64,000 nucleotides of DNA. Source: an uncultured Flammeovirgaceae bacterium (lineage in GTDB: Bacteria > Bacteroidota > Bacteroidia > Cytophagales > Cyclobacteriaceae). Shown in pieces: positions 27,171 through 36,552 of this stretch. Location: assembly GCA_937883755.1 (NCBI GenBank), contig CAKZYA010000060.1:1-64000 (forward strand), written 5' to 3'. Made by a program: the position numbers and the translations under genes. Each line of letters begins with the position of its first letter. Positions within the stretch are counted from its first letter, which is position 1. The notes under the pieces are model-generated. The model had not been told where the DNA came from. It made no database searches and saw nothing but the letters and a program-made list of their open reading frames with translations.

Positions 27171-27770
27171 TTGTTACCTACACTTCCTCAACTGACCACC
27201 CTATCCGTGCTAGTTTGTATACTAGTACATCACATCCAAGCCCAGGATGTTATCCACTTTATGGATAATACCCAGCTAGTCTCTAAAGTGCTGGAAGTAG
27301 GTATTGATAGCATTACGCATACCCCTCAGCGTAGAAATGCTACCCCTCAAAAGGTACCCAAAGCATTCATTAAATTTATTGAATACCAAAATGGCCAACG
27401 ATATTTTATTGAGCACAGTAAACTATTTATGACCGATGGCAAAATTGTGTTAGCTCTGGTAAGAGAGTATGATGAACGACATCTTTCTTATCAAGATGTC
27501 TTTTCTCGTCAGTCGAAAACCATACCCTTACGGAAAGTAGCCGCCATACATTATGATAAAGACCATCGAGTCAATTTTATGGATAAGATTAATCTCAGGA
27601 GCGGTGGCTTTGCCGCTGGACAAGTGCTCGAGATTAAAGAAGATGAAATTACATTTGAAAACGTGAGGCGCCGTGGTCGAAAAGAAATAGTAGACCGAAG
27701 TATGGTGCGAAGTATTGAATTTGAAAATGGATTTGAACAGATATTTACCTCTACCCAACCTAATAATTGA
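27171..27770 (+). CDS. Exported small protein of three beta-rich modules
   Basis: A 199-residue protein with an N-terminal signal (LSVLVCILVHHIQAQ) and probable TTG start. It appears to be three tandem copies of the module seen at 25894 and 27774: QDVIHFMDNTQLVSKVLEVGIDSI, then KIVLALVREYDERHLSYQD, then GGFAAGQVLEIKEDEITFEN, each followed by a basic strand and an IxxIxF/YxNG-like end. Such D-G-x-x-(I/L)-x-x-x-V-L-E-V-x-x-D-x-I modules are common in secreted Bacteroidota proteins, without assigned function. The next gene begins three bases after its stop, so the two are probably co-transcribed. Confidence 0.7.
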   Translation: MLPTLPQLTTLSVLVCILVHHIQAQDVIHFMDNTQLVSKVLEVGIDSITHTPQRRNATPQKVPKAFIKFIEYQNGQRYFIEHSKLFMTDGKIVLALVREYDERHLSYQDVFSRQSKTIPLRKVAAIHYDKDHRVNFMDKINLRSGGFAAGQVLEIKEDEITFENVRRRGRKEIVDRSMVRSIEFENGFEQIFTSTQPNN

Positions 27771-27773
27771 GAT

Positions 27774-28868
27774 ATGAAGAAGAAGCTTCCATTATTAACC
27801 ACATCCTTGCTGATTTTAGCGATGCCACTCATTGGGCAGGATCGTAGCGACGTGATCTACCCACTCGATGATGACCCCATTGCTTGTATCATTACGGAGG
27901 TAACTGAGCAGGTAATCCGCTATAAGCATCCTGAAAACCAGCAAGGTCCCGACTACATTACCAGAAGAGATAAAGCTTTACTCATTTTCAAAGAAAATGG
28001 TGATTATCTTCTACCCCAGAAGGAATCTGCTGATTGGGTAAGCGGCGCGAGCGAAACTAACCATAAAATCATCACGAAATCAGACGAAGTATTAGCGGCT
28101 GAATTTCTTGAAGTAGAGGGAGTGAATATAAAGTACCAAATCAATCAGCAAACCAATGAATTGCCTACGGAAGAGGTGCTTCTAGTAATCTATAAAGATG
28201 GGCGACACGAACTATATGATTCCCCAGATAAAGTTGCCAATGGCTTATCTCAGGTTGGTGCCCAAATGAGTGAAGTTGCTAGTAACGGTGGTCAGGCTGC
28301 GGTTAGTGAACCATCTACGGCTGAATCTTTGATAAATGAGCCTGCGGATGATATGATTGATTTAACCGAAGAGCAAAAAGCGCACTTTGAGGAGATGGCC
28401 GAAGTAAAAGCCAATGACTTTGGGAAATATCTTCGGATAATTTCTAATAAAAAAGAAGATGAAGAAGACAAACTCTACGCGATTGAAGCAGCCGTAAAAC
28501 TGTTCATCGATGACTCGGTGAAGATTACGGTTTCATCCGTTAACCGAGAGGAAAAACGGCAGTTTATCGTGCCTGAATACCTCGATCGTCTCCGAATGCT
28601 TCCCTACGATAAAGTAGAGCTGATCTGGATGCGGGCACAATTGGTGAGTCGGCTGCGTCCGGGTCAAGACGGAAAATACTACGGGGTGATTGCGGCCCAG
28701 CAGCTCTTCCGAGGCTACATAGATAATAAAATTCAGTATCAGGACGTGACGGATAAAAATATTGAAGTAGTGCTCGCACGCTACGAGGTGTTTGACGAAG
28801 GGGTCAAAAAACAGAAGTGGGATGTGTTTTTATCTGATATAGGAGTACAGCAAACCCGGGAAAAATGA
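27774..28868 (+). CDS. Exported two-module protein, paralogue of the 25894 gene
   Basis: A 364-residue protein with signal peptide (KKLPLLTTSLLILAMPLIGQ). It is collinear with the gene at 25894: module 1 (SDVIYPLDDDPIACIITEVT ... LLIFKENGDYLLP), the shared WVSGA...HKIITK segment, module 2 (AEFLEVEGVNIKYQ ... VLLVIYKDGRHELY), an acidic linker, and a highly conserved C-terminal domain (LRPGQDGKYYGVIAAQQLF, RYEVFDEG). Strong C-terminal conservation suggests that part is functional. The stop overlaps the next start (ATGA at 28865-28868), indicating translational coupling. Confidence 0.77.
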   Translation: MKKKLPLLTTSLLILAMPLIGQDRSDVIYPLDDDPIACIITEVTEQVIRYKHPENQQGPDYITRRDKALLIFKENGDYLLPQKESADWVSGASETNHKIITKSDEVLAAEFLEVEGVNIKYQINQQTNELPTEEVLLVIYKDGRHELYDSPDKVANGLSQVGAQMSEVASNGGQAAVSEPSTAESLINEPADDMIDLTEEQKAHFEEMAEVKANDFGKYLRIISNKKEDEEDKLYAIEAAVKLFIDDSVKITVSSVNREEKRQFIVPEYLDRLRMLPYDKVELIWMRAQLVSRLRPGQDGKYYGVIAAQQLFRGYIDNKIQYQDVTDKNIEVVLARYEVFDEGVKKQKWDVFLSDIGVQQTREK

Positions 28869-29713
28869 TGATTGGTAAATACGTCTCTCTCTGCTTCTCT
28901 CTCCTTCTGCTATCCCGAATTTCGGTAGCTCAAGATATTCTCTTTCCTTATCAGGAGAATTTTGCCTGGCAGGTCAAGCAAATTGATGAGTTCATGGATC
29001 GCTTCAATAATTCAGATTACACTCCCATTCGTCGGTACTTACGGGATGAGTACGATATGGATGAAGTAAGCCGATTAGATTTGGTTCGTAGCCTGTTTAA
29101 CATGGAAAAGCAGGATTGGAACCAGAAAGACGTTATACAGTTTTTGGGCCAGATCAATGACTCGTTACCCCCGCCGTATCTGGACTTTTATGACCGTGAT
29201 TGGTTTGCTGAGTTGGACTGTACGGGTAAGTATCAGAACCAGCAAGTAGACTTTATCCTGGTTTTATCCCTTCAGGTAGATGAAAAAACGAAAGCCTCTC
29301 GTTGGATTATCAATAGTGTGCAGGGTGACTTTTTGCCTAATGATACTACGATGACCTTTGGGGTAGATTCTACCTATGATGCTTCTAAAACCCTGAATCC
29401 GGCGAGCTTTGGCACCGATTTCATGGCATTGGTAGATGCTTTGAAAGATACTGCTAATCTGGAAAGCTACGTAGTGCCCCAGAATATTAACCGCCCGATG
29501 GTAGCGTTTTTAAACCAACTCCACCAGCGGGAACTCATTTTTAAGCAGGTAGATCATATTACCTACCATTTTCTTCAAATTGACAATTGGATATTTCAAG
29601 TACAGGACTTTCATCGGCAATCGACCAATTCTGGCTGGCTAATTAACTCGTTAATAGCCGTGAATGAAGAGGAGAAGAACAAATACCGAAGGCGAGTTCT
29701 GCATCTACACTAA
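28865..29713 (+). CDS. Exported hypothetical protein, coupled to the upstream module protein
   Basis: A 282-residue protein with signal peptide (YVSLCFSLLLLSRISVAQ). The start overlaps the preceding stop by four bases. An early amphipathic helix with WQVKQIDEFMDRFNNSDY precedes strand-rich sequence (LDCTGKYQNQQVDFILVLSLQVD, WIINSVQGDFL), an arrangement reminiscent of NTF2-like folds, but this is a weak inference. No catalytic motif is visible and the family is not recognised. Tight coupling implies it acts together with the 27774 product. Confidence 0.72.
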   Translation: MMIGKYVSLCFSLLLLSRISVAQDILFPYQENFAWQVKQIDEFMDRFNNSDYTPIRRYLRDEYDMDEVSRLDLVRSLFNMEKQDWNQKDVIQFLGQINDSLPPPYLDFYDRDWFAELDCTGKYQNQQVDFILVLSLQVDEKTKASRWIINSVQGDFLPNDTTMTFGVDSTYDASKTLNPASFGTDFMALVDALKDTANLESYVVPQNINRPMVAFLNQLHQRELIFKQVDHITYHFLQIDNWIFQVQDFHRQSTNSGWLINSLIAVNEEEKNKYRRRVLHLH

Positions 29714-29724
29714 CCTATATTACT

Positions 29725-31065
29725 ATGAATAGAATGAAGCTGGTCGGACTGATCATTGTGGGGCTTAGCTTGTGGGCAACAACTGCTTCAGCTCAAGCAA
29801 CCGATACTCTCTCCGACGATGATATTTATGAGATGAAATCTAGTGCCGAGCGCACCTTGCAAGATTATGCATCAGCTATGCGGGAGTTAATTAATCCCCG
29901 AATTTCTAAAGCGTTTCGTGACCGTATGATTACTGAGTTTGTTACTCCAGGGAATCGACAAATATTCGTTGACTCTGCCTACGTGGTGTACGACTACGAG
30001 CAAAATCACTTGCCGCCGTTAGCTATGAAGGAGCGACCCATTCGCACCTACCTCAACGATTTTAACGTCTTTTTTCAGGGGGATAATAGTCAGGAACGTA
30101 TGGGTATTTATTATTCCCTACGGACGATCCATGATCAAGAATTTGATGGAGAGAATTACTACATCATTCTTGATTTTGAGAGCCAGTATGGCGATCAATT
30201 GCCTCAGCCCCGCCGGGCTACTATGCAACTGGTGGAAATAAGTGGGCAATGGAAGGCATTGATTAGCTACGTGAAATTTAATTTGGAACTGGATAACCCA
30301 GATGATGAAGCCCCTTCGGCTTTAGAAGAGTTGGTTCCTCAGTGGAGGATGCTGGCTGATCAGGCCGATACGCTACTACAAAACGGTCAGTTGGCAGAAG
30401 CAAAAGTTTTGCTCGATTCATCTTTTTCCGTGAATCAGGAACCTCTTACCGCTCGACTTATGGGATTCTACTTTGAAGAGATAGACGAGCTTGATTCGGC
30501 TATCAGTCGCTACGAACAAAGTCTGGCACTCGGTCAGGAAATGGATTCTGAGTACCAAGATAGTGCTACCGAAATAAAGATAGAAGAGTTACAAGAAGTT
30601 CGTCAGGAACAGCTTCTGGCGCAGCAAAGGGCAGAAGAAGCCGCTAGAGAGATACCAGCCGTCACTTTTTCTGAAGTAGAGGGAGCGTATAAGCAAGGAA
30701 AAGAGTATACCATTAATTTGAGTGGTCGTAGCCCCGACCCACTTATGCTTCAACTCTATAAAAATGACGAATACATAACCACCCTAAGGGAAAACCTAAC
30801 CAATGACTTTTACACTTGGAACGTACCCAAAACTGTGGAAAGAGGAAGTAATTATCAGCTTATGCTAAAGAAGCCGAATGCTCTAGCGGGGATAAAGAGT
30901 GGCACATTCAGTATTAAACGAAAAACCCCACTCGGAATTTACGTAGGCGCATCAGTGGGGGTAGGGGCAGCTCTCTACTTTATACTGCGAGATAATGGTA
31001 CTGATGATCCGGAAGAGCCAGAAACCCAGAATCCTATCCCAGCTTATGATCGAACTCCCCAATAA
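29725..31065 (+). CDS. Envelope protein with TPR-like, Kre9/KNH-like and C-terminal membrane segments
   Basis: A 446-residue protein with signal peptide (GLIIVGLSLWATTASAQ). Residues about 25-200 resemble the N-terminal fold of the previous gene; about 205-290 contain two TPR-like helix pairs (LQNGQLAEAKVLLDSSF, IDELDSAISRYEQSLAL); a Gln/Glu-rich coil follows; about 315-395 is a Kre9/KNH-type beta-sandwich (YTINLSGRSPDPLMLQLYKN ... WNVPKTVERGSNYQL). A single hydrophobic segment (GIYVGASVGVGAALYFIL) near residue 410 would anchor it, leaving a short acidic tail. It starts 12 bases after the previous gene and 15 bases before the T9SS protein. Confidence 0.75.
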   Translation: MNRMKLVGLIIVGLSLWATTASAQATDTLSDDDIYEMKSSAERTLQDYASAMRELINPRISKAFRDRMITEFVTPGNRQIFVDSAYVVYDYEQNHLPPLAMKERPIRTYLNDFNVFFQGDNSQERMGIYYSLRTIHDQEFDGENYYIILDFESQYGDQLPQPRRATMQLVEISGQWKALISYVKFNLELDNPDDEAPSALEELVPQWRMLADQADTLLQNGQLAEAKVLLDSSFSVNQEPLTARLMGFYFEEIDELDSAISRYEQSLALGQEMDSEYQDSATEIKIEELQEVRQEQLLAQQRAEEAAREIPAVTFSEVEGAYKQGKEYTINLSGRSPDPLMLQLYKNDEYITTLRENLTNDFYTWNVPKTVERGSNYQLMLKKPNALAGIKSGTFSIKRKTPLGIYVGASVGVGAALYFILRDNGTDDPEEPETQNPIPAYDRTPQ

Positions 31066-31079
31066 GTGAATAAAATGAA

Positions 31080-34000
31080 ATGATTATGAAGAAGATACTC
31101 AACCTCACCTATACGATTCTTCTGGCATTAGCTTTATTACCCTTTAGTGGATATGGCCAGGAGATTGAACGCAGTGAACAGATATTTGAAAATGAAGGAG
31201 GCAATCGGGAAGACGAAATTACCGACGTAATTACCGACAGCCAAGGTAATGTCTACATTGCTGGTTGGTTTAGCGGTACGATTAGCCTTGACCCCGACGG
31301 CTCAGCCGCTGGAAAGCTAACATCGACCAATAATAGTGTGGATATGTACGTAGCAAAGTACAATGCTGATGGTGGTTTTTTAGGGGCTAATAATATAGAT
31401 TTCAATGACTTAGAAGATAGAGCAAATGGTATAACGCTAAGCAATGATGAAACGCGTCTTTATGTGGTGGGGCAGGTGGAAGCCGCAGCAGATAATAACC
31501 AGGTATATGTAGCCGCTCTTTCAGCTGCTAATTTACAGTTCCAACAGAGTTTTATATCAAACGCCGCTGGTGATGAACGGGGGCAAAGCGTCAGTGTACA
31601 TAGTAATGGTAATGTCTACATTACCGGATATTATGAGACATCCTTTTCTATGGGAGCGGTCAGTGGCAATAGTACCCAAGGATTGTTCGTGGTAGTACTG
31701 AATGGAGCTTTAAGTAATGTACTTCGGGGGCGAACCGCTACTGGAACCGCTCGGGTTCGTTGTGGTGGTTTAGATATCGATGGTAATGGTAACGCTTACG
31801 TTACCGGTGAATTTAACAACACGCTTACCTTCCCAGGAAGTGGTAGTCGCACTAGCAATGGCGATAGTGATATTTTCTTCGCTAAATATAATGTGACCAA
31901 TAATAACTTTGAGATGGTTACTCAAGTGGGAGGAAGCAGTAATGACCGCTCCCGTAGTATAGCTCTGGGTAATAACTCACTGTATATCACCGGAGATTTT
32001 CGTGGTTCTACGAACTTTAATCCAAGCGGAGGAGGTGGAGAAAGTAATCTGACGGCTGCTTCAGAGTACGATTTTTTTGTGGCCCGCTACTCATTAAATG
32101 GCGAATTTCAGAATATTTACCAGGTAGGGGGAACCGGAAGCCGTAGCTTTGAGCAAGGGAACGATGTGTTTTTCCGAAATGGAAAAGTGTATGTAACGGG
32201 TCGGGTTACAGTTACATCTAGAGATGAGGGCGATAACCGATTCTTTCAAGGAGGAGGAGGGAATAGCGAGTCGGATGCCTTCCTGGCAATTTTTGATAAT
32301 GATCTTAATAATCCTGAGTTTGTAAATCGTTTCGGAAGTACCAATCTAGATTTTGGTAACGCAGTAACTGCTACTTCCGACGAAAAGATATATGTGGGTG
32401 GTTTTGCCAATTGGGCCAGGTCTAATGGCGGAGATTTACTTGATAATACGAAAGATAGCTACCTAGTAAAATTTGCGGAGGAGGAAGAAGAAGTTCCTGA
32501 CCCGGAATTTACAGTCAACGAAAAATTAAGCTCCCAATTACTAGAATCTGTCACACTAGGCGGGCGGGATGCTATTCTGACAGACTTTGATACTGATGGT
32601 GATATGGACTTGGCAGTAGCGTTTAAGCTGGGAAGTTCAGTTCGTTGGTATCGGAATAATAATGGTACCTTCTCAACGGGTATACCTCTGCAGAATAATT
32701 TAGAAAACCCGCGTACTCTGAGCAGTGCTGATTTTGACGGCACTAATGGCCCCGATATTGTGCTGGCTGATGACGATAACGATGGTAGCGAACTAAGAAG
32801 ATATCGAAATTCAGGTAACGGGAACCGATTTGCTGGCTCAGATCAGATAACTAACGATTTTGGTGGAAGCAGTGATGTTCATGCCGGGGATATTGACCTC
32901 GACGGAAGTTCGGACATTATCCTGACTAATTTCTTCACCAAGAACATTGTTTTTTTTAAAAACTCTGGAGGCAATTTCCCTTCACCTACCACTACAATTA
33001 ATACTGTAGGTCGTCCCAGGGTAATTGCAGTAGGTGACATAGACAAGGATGCCAATGGTCTACCTGACTTGGTAGTGGTCTTCAAAGATGATATTGATAC
33101 CCCAGCCAATGAGGATGCTGTCCTGTGGTATCGAAATACGGGTAATGGTAATTTTACCAACTCAGTAGAAGTTGCTAATGCTAGCGAAGTTAGTAATCCC
33201 CGAGGAGTAGCTATTGCTGATTTTGACGGAGATAAAGATTTAGATGTAGTGGCAGTCTCAAATGATGGGGGAAATGTGACCATATTTCTGAATCAAGGCG
33301 AAGGGGTTTTTGCTAATCCTCAAAATATTGGTACAGCCGCAAAACCTTTCACGGTTGACGTAACTGATTTAGATGGGGACGGAGATATTGATATTCTAGT
33401 AGGTTCAGAAAATGATGGAGGAAGCTCAGATCAGGGGACAATTACCTGGTTTAAGAATAATGGCAATAACTCTTTTTCCCGAGAAAATCTAGTAACAGTT
33501 GCTAAGGCGCAACCCAACTCTATTGTATCGGAGGATATTGATAATGATGGTGATCAAGATCTAGTTATTGCGTTTGGGGAAGATGGTGAGTTTGAAGCTG
33601 CCGAAGCCAATGTGTTACTAGCCCTTACTAATAAGGTTCAAAGCTCTCCAGCACCAGTAATTCTTGAGCGCAATGCTGACCAAGGTAATCCAGGTGATCT
33701 TATTCAGATCTACGGCGGTAACTTTGGGTCAATTATTGGTACTGCCCGGGTATTCTTCGGGGAAAGTGAGGCAGTGGTCGAGAAAGTATTTGAGGAAGGA
33801 ACTCAATTGAGAGTACGAATCCCAAACATTGAAGATGATCTTTATGATATCATTGTTCGCTTGCCCAATAACGAAACAGCGGTTTCTCAAGATTTTCGGG
33901 TTGGTGAGGAAGTTGTTCCCGCTATCACTCAAGTCAGCCCTCTAGAAGATGTAGTGGAGGGTACCGAGGTCATCATTCAGGGAGTGGGTTTTGGTAATAA

Positions 34001-36377
34001 CCCTACCGTAAAAATTGGAGAAACTATGGTAGAGGTTGATAGCATCAATACTGAAGGTAATTTTATTCGTATTATTATTCCCGAAATTTCGGCAGGAGAA
34101 TACGATGTGAAAGTAACTCCTGAGGGCGGTACCGAACTCATATTTGAAAACAAAATAACCATAATTGAACCAGAAGACCCTTTTATTAGTCAAGTGGAAC
34201 CGTTGCAAGATGTAACTCCTGGTACAGAGGTTATTATTCAGGGCTTTGGTTTTGGGAGTAATCCTACCGTAAAAATTGGGGAAACTACGGTTAACGTAAA
34301 TAGTATCAATACTGAAGGTACTACTATCCGAATAACAGTACCTGATATTCCGGTAGGAGAGTATGAGGTAAAGGTAACCCCGGATGGCGGGACAGAACTT
34401 GTGTTTGAAAACAAAATAGTGATTGTTGAACCAGATCCAGATGAGCCTGCGGTGAGTAGCGTAACTCCTAAGCAAGGGCTAATTGGTTCTGAGGTTACCA
34501 TAACAGGTACTCAGCTAGGCGAGGTAGATGTGCTATTTGATGGTTTAGGAGTAACACCTACTGAACAGACAGCGACTAGAATTGTGTTTCTAGTACCCAA
34601 TACAGCTGTTATAGGACAAACCTATTCTATCAGTATTGCTTTTGGTGAAACTATTTTGCCAATAGCTGATTTTGAAGTAGTTGAAATAGCAGATACTACT
34701 CCACCTGAGATTACCCCCGGTACAATAGCTACTATCTACCGAGATAATGATGAAATTACATTTACGGTGACGGTTACTGATGAAGGATCTGGAGTAGATC
34801 CACAATCAGTAAAATTGCGCTACCGAAGGCTGGGAGGTCAGAACTTTACAGAGCAAGCGATGACCGATCAGGGTGATGGTAATTTTAGCATTACTATATC
34901 ATCTGCCGATCTAACTACGCTTTTTGGTAGCAACGCAGTGGGAGTAGAATATCAATTCACCGCTGCTGATCAGGCCGGAAATACGACAGAAACAGAGCTG
35001 AAGGTAATTAACCGTGAGTTTACCTCACTCAACCTGCTTAGGGTAAGGGCGATTGCTAACCCTGTTGATCCCCAACAATCTGATTATCAGATGATTGGAA
35101 TTCCTCTTCAATCCCAACCAGTGACTACGCAATTTAATGAAGAAGGACTGGGTGCGTTTAAAAGTGATAATACTGGAAATTGGACGCTGTATCGGTACAA
35201 CTCGACGAGTCAAGAATATCAGCAATTCCAGAGTAGTGGATTTAACAACTTTGAACCAGGAGTAGGATATATGTTTGCCTTCCGTAATTTTTCGGGCGCC
35301 ATTGATCTTAGTGGACAAACAGTGGCACTTACTGATAATGCTTTTCCAATCACCATTAACCCAGGATTTACCTTAATTAGCAATCCTTATCTGGTTGATA
35401 TTGATTGGGCTGAAGTTGTTCAATACAATATTAATGAAGGTACTATCAGTGAAGGAGCAGTAAAAACGGAGTTAGTAAAGTGGAAACATAGCCAAAATGA
35501 GTTTACTCGCGAAACAGGATTACAGTCGTTTGAAGGAGCATTTGTAGAGGCTACTGGAATTACTAATTCGGTGACTTTACAGATTCCTATTACGGTGACT
35601 GCCCGCTTGGATGCAGGAGCAAGAAAAGATTCGTTCGGTCAAGATTTGAGCTCTAATGCGTGGTTTATTCCTCTCACGCTCAAATCAAAGAGTAAATCAT
35701 ATAAATTAGGTGGAATAGGGATGCACCCGGATGCTAGAATTACTGGAGACCGATTTGATGCATTGACTCCGCCTCGCTTTATCGAGTATTTGGATATGAG
35801 TTTTCCGGCGCGGGGTAATCTGAAACTACCGTTTACCAAAGATATAGTTCCTATCCAAAACTCATTTGTGTGGGATTTTGAAGTAGCCGTTTCTGATGGT
35901 TCGTCGGTCACACTGACGTGGGATAATACTCGGTTCGGTAATAGTGATTATCAACTGGTATTGCTCGATGTGGAAAGTTTATTAACAACTGATCTTCGTA
36001 CTACTTCCAGCTACCAGTTCACTGCGAACCGAAGCCGAAAGTTTCAGCTATTCTACGGAACCAGTCAGGATATTGAGGAAGCTATGCAGCCTAATCAGTT
36101 TCTAGTTGGGGCACCATATCCAAACCCTACGTCTTCTTCACTAGCTATTCCGGTTTCAGTCCCTGAGACTCGTGGAAATTCTGAAGTTCGTTTAAAAGTA
36201 TTCAATGCGATGGGAAGACAGGTAGCTAATCAGACCAACTTATTTTCAGCTGGATATCATAATCTTCAGTGGAATGGTACTGATACTGAAGGTAAGTCGG
36301 TTCCTCCCGGACTATATATTTTCCAGGTGCAGCAAGGACTTGAACGCACGTTTAGCGGAAAATTCATCGTCCGATAG
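31080..36377 (+). CDS. Giant T9SS-secreted surface protein (propeller, FG-GAP, IPT/TIG, T9SS CTD)
   Basis: A 1765-residue protein; the start is either ATG at 31080 or 31086, followed by a signal peptide. Residues about 25-470 hold propeller-like repeats (SQGNVYIAGWFSG, GNVYITGYYETS, GNAYVTGEFN). About 480-860 has six FG-GAP/VCBS-type repeats with Ca2+-loop sequences such as DLDGDGDIDILVG. About 865-1220 has four IPT/TIG domains, two nearly identical. Then comes a region with a bacterial Ig-like segment (TPGTIATIYRDNDEITFTV) and the C-terminal T9SS sorting domain (APYPNPTSSS ... GLYIFQVQQG ... GKFIV). It should cross the outer membrane by T9SS and be anchored or released; adhesion or glycan binding is inferred from the domains. 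It ends the six-gene exported-protein run. Confidence 0.88.
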   Translation: MIMKKILNLTYTILLALALLPFSGYGQEIERSEQIFENEGGNREDEITDVITDSQGNVYIAGWFSGTISLDPDGSAAGKLTSTNNSVDMYVAKYNADGGFLGANNIDFNDLEDRANGITLSNDETRLYVVGQVEAAADNNQVYVAALSAANLQFQQSFISNAAGDERGQSVSVHSNGNVYITGYYETSFSMGAVSGNSTQGLFVVVLNGALSNVLRGRTATGTARVRCGGLDIDGNGNAYVTGEFNNTLTFPGSGSRTSNGDSDIFFAKYNVTNNNFEMVTQVGGSSNDRSRSIALGNNSLYITGDFRGSTNFNPSGGGGESNLTAASEYDFFVARYSLNGEFQNIYQVGGTGSRSFEQGNDVFFRNGKVYVTGRVTVTSRDEGDNRFFQGGGGNSESDAFLAIFDNDLNNPEFVNRFGSTNLDFGNAVTATSDEKIYVGGFANWARSNGGDLLDNTKDSYLVKFAEEEEEVPDPEFTVNEKLSSQLLESVTLGGRDAILTDFDTDGDMDLAVAFKLGSSVRWYRNNNGTFSTGIPLQNNLENPRTLSSADFDGTNGPDIVLADDDNDGSELRRYRNSGNGNRFAGSDQITNDFGGSSDVHAGDIDLDGSSDIILTNFFTKNIVFFKNSGGNFPSPTTTINTVGRPRVIAVGDIDKDANGLPDLVVVFKDDIDTPANEDAVLWYRNTGNGNFTNSVEVANASEVSNPRGVAIADFDGDKDLDVVAVSNDGGNVTIFLNQGEGVFANPQNIGTAAKPFTVDVTDLDGDGDIDILVGSENDGGSSDQGTITWFKNNGNNSFSRENLVTVAKAQPNSIVSEDIDNDGDQDLVIAFGEDGEFEAAEANVLLALTNKVQSSPAPVILERNADQGNPGDLIQIYGGNFGSIIGTARVFFGESEAVVEKVFEEGTQLRVRIPNIEDDLYDIIVRLPNNETAVSQDFRVGEEVVPAITQVSPLEDVVEGTEVIIQGVGFGNNPTVKIGETMVEVDSINTEGNFIRIIIPEISAGEYDVKVTPEGGTELIFENKITIIEPEDPFISQVEPLQDVTPGTEVIIQGFGFGSNPTVKIGETTVNVNSINTEGTTIRITVPDIPVGEYEVKVTPDGGTELVFENKIVIVEPDPDEPAVSSVTPKQGLIGSEVTITGTQLGEVDVLFDGLGVTPTEQTATRIVFLVPNTAVIGQTYSISIAFGETILPIADFEVVEIADTTPPEITPGTIATIYRDNDEITFTVTVTDEGSGVDPQSVKLRYRRLGGQNFTEQAMTDQGDGNFSITISSADLTTLFGSNAVGVEYQFTAADQAGNTTETELKVINREFTSLNLLRVRAIANPVDPQQSDYQMIGIPLQSQPVTTQFNEEGLGAFKSDNTGNWTLYRYNSTSQEYQQFQSSGFNNFEPGVGYMFAFRNFSGAIDLSGQTVALTDNAFPITINPGFTLISNPYLVDIDWAEVVQYNINEGTISEGAVKTELVKWKHSQNEFTRETGLQSFEGAFVEATGITNSVTLQIPITVTARLDAGARKDSFGQDLSSNAWFIPLTLKSKSKSYKLGGIGMHPDARITGDRFDALTPPRFIEYLDMSFPARGNLKLPFTKDIVPIQNSFVWDFEVAVSDGSSVTLTWDNTRFGNSDYQLVLLDVESLLTTDLRTTSSYQFTANRSRKFQLFYGTSQDIEEAMQPNQFLVGAPYPNPTSSSLAIPVSVPETRGNSEVRLKVFNAMGRQVANQTNLFSAGYHNLQWNGTDTEGKSVPPGLYIFQVQQGLERTFSGKFIVR
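33924..34446 (+). repeat. Tandem 261-base (87-residue) IPT/TIG duplication inside the surface protein
   Basis: Two successive units begin at 33924 (ITQVSPLEDVVEGTEVIIQG) and 34185 (ISQVEPLQDVTPGTEVIIQG) and keep almost the same sequence, including NPTVKIGET, INTEG and GGTEL-FENK. A third, more diverged domain begins near 34446. The near identity, against the divergence of the flanking IPT domains, indicates a recent in-frame duplication. Repeat-number variation between strains would be expected. Confidence 0.8.
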
Positions 36378-36552
36378 TCAGTGATAGGTTCTATTTGCCA
36401 CTGTTAATTCAAGCGTATTAATCGTAAGCTTGCAGACCATTAATGGTGGTGGTAGATTGTCTACTTATCATGCCTAGTGGTAATAGGTGAATGTAAAAAA
36501 ATGTATTTTACCTTAGTGTTAATGCTAAAAACTACATCTTACCAAAACCACT

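Noticed and set aside
33942-34475. Long antisense reading frame (177 codons) inside the surface-protein gene
   Set aside because: It arises from the repeated IPT codons read backwards; composition is not protein-like and the sense strand is clearly coding.
36436-36447. 12-base palindrome ACCATTAATGGT before the acetyltransferase gene
   Set aside because: Short, AT-rich and isolated; chance occurrence is likely over this much spacer.
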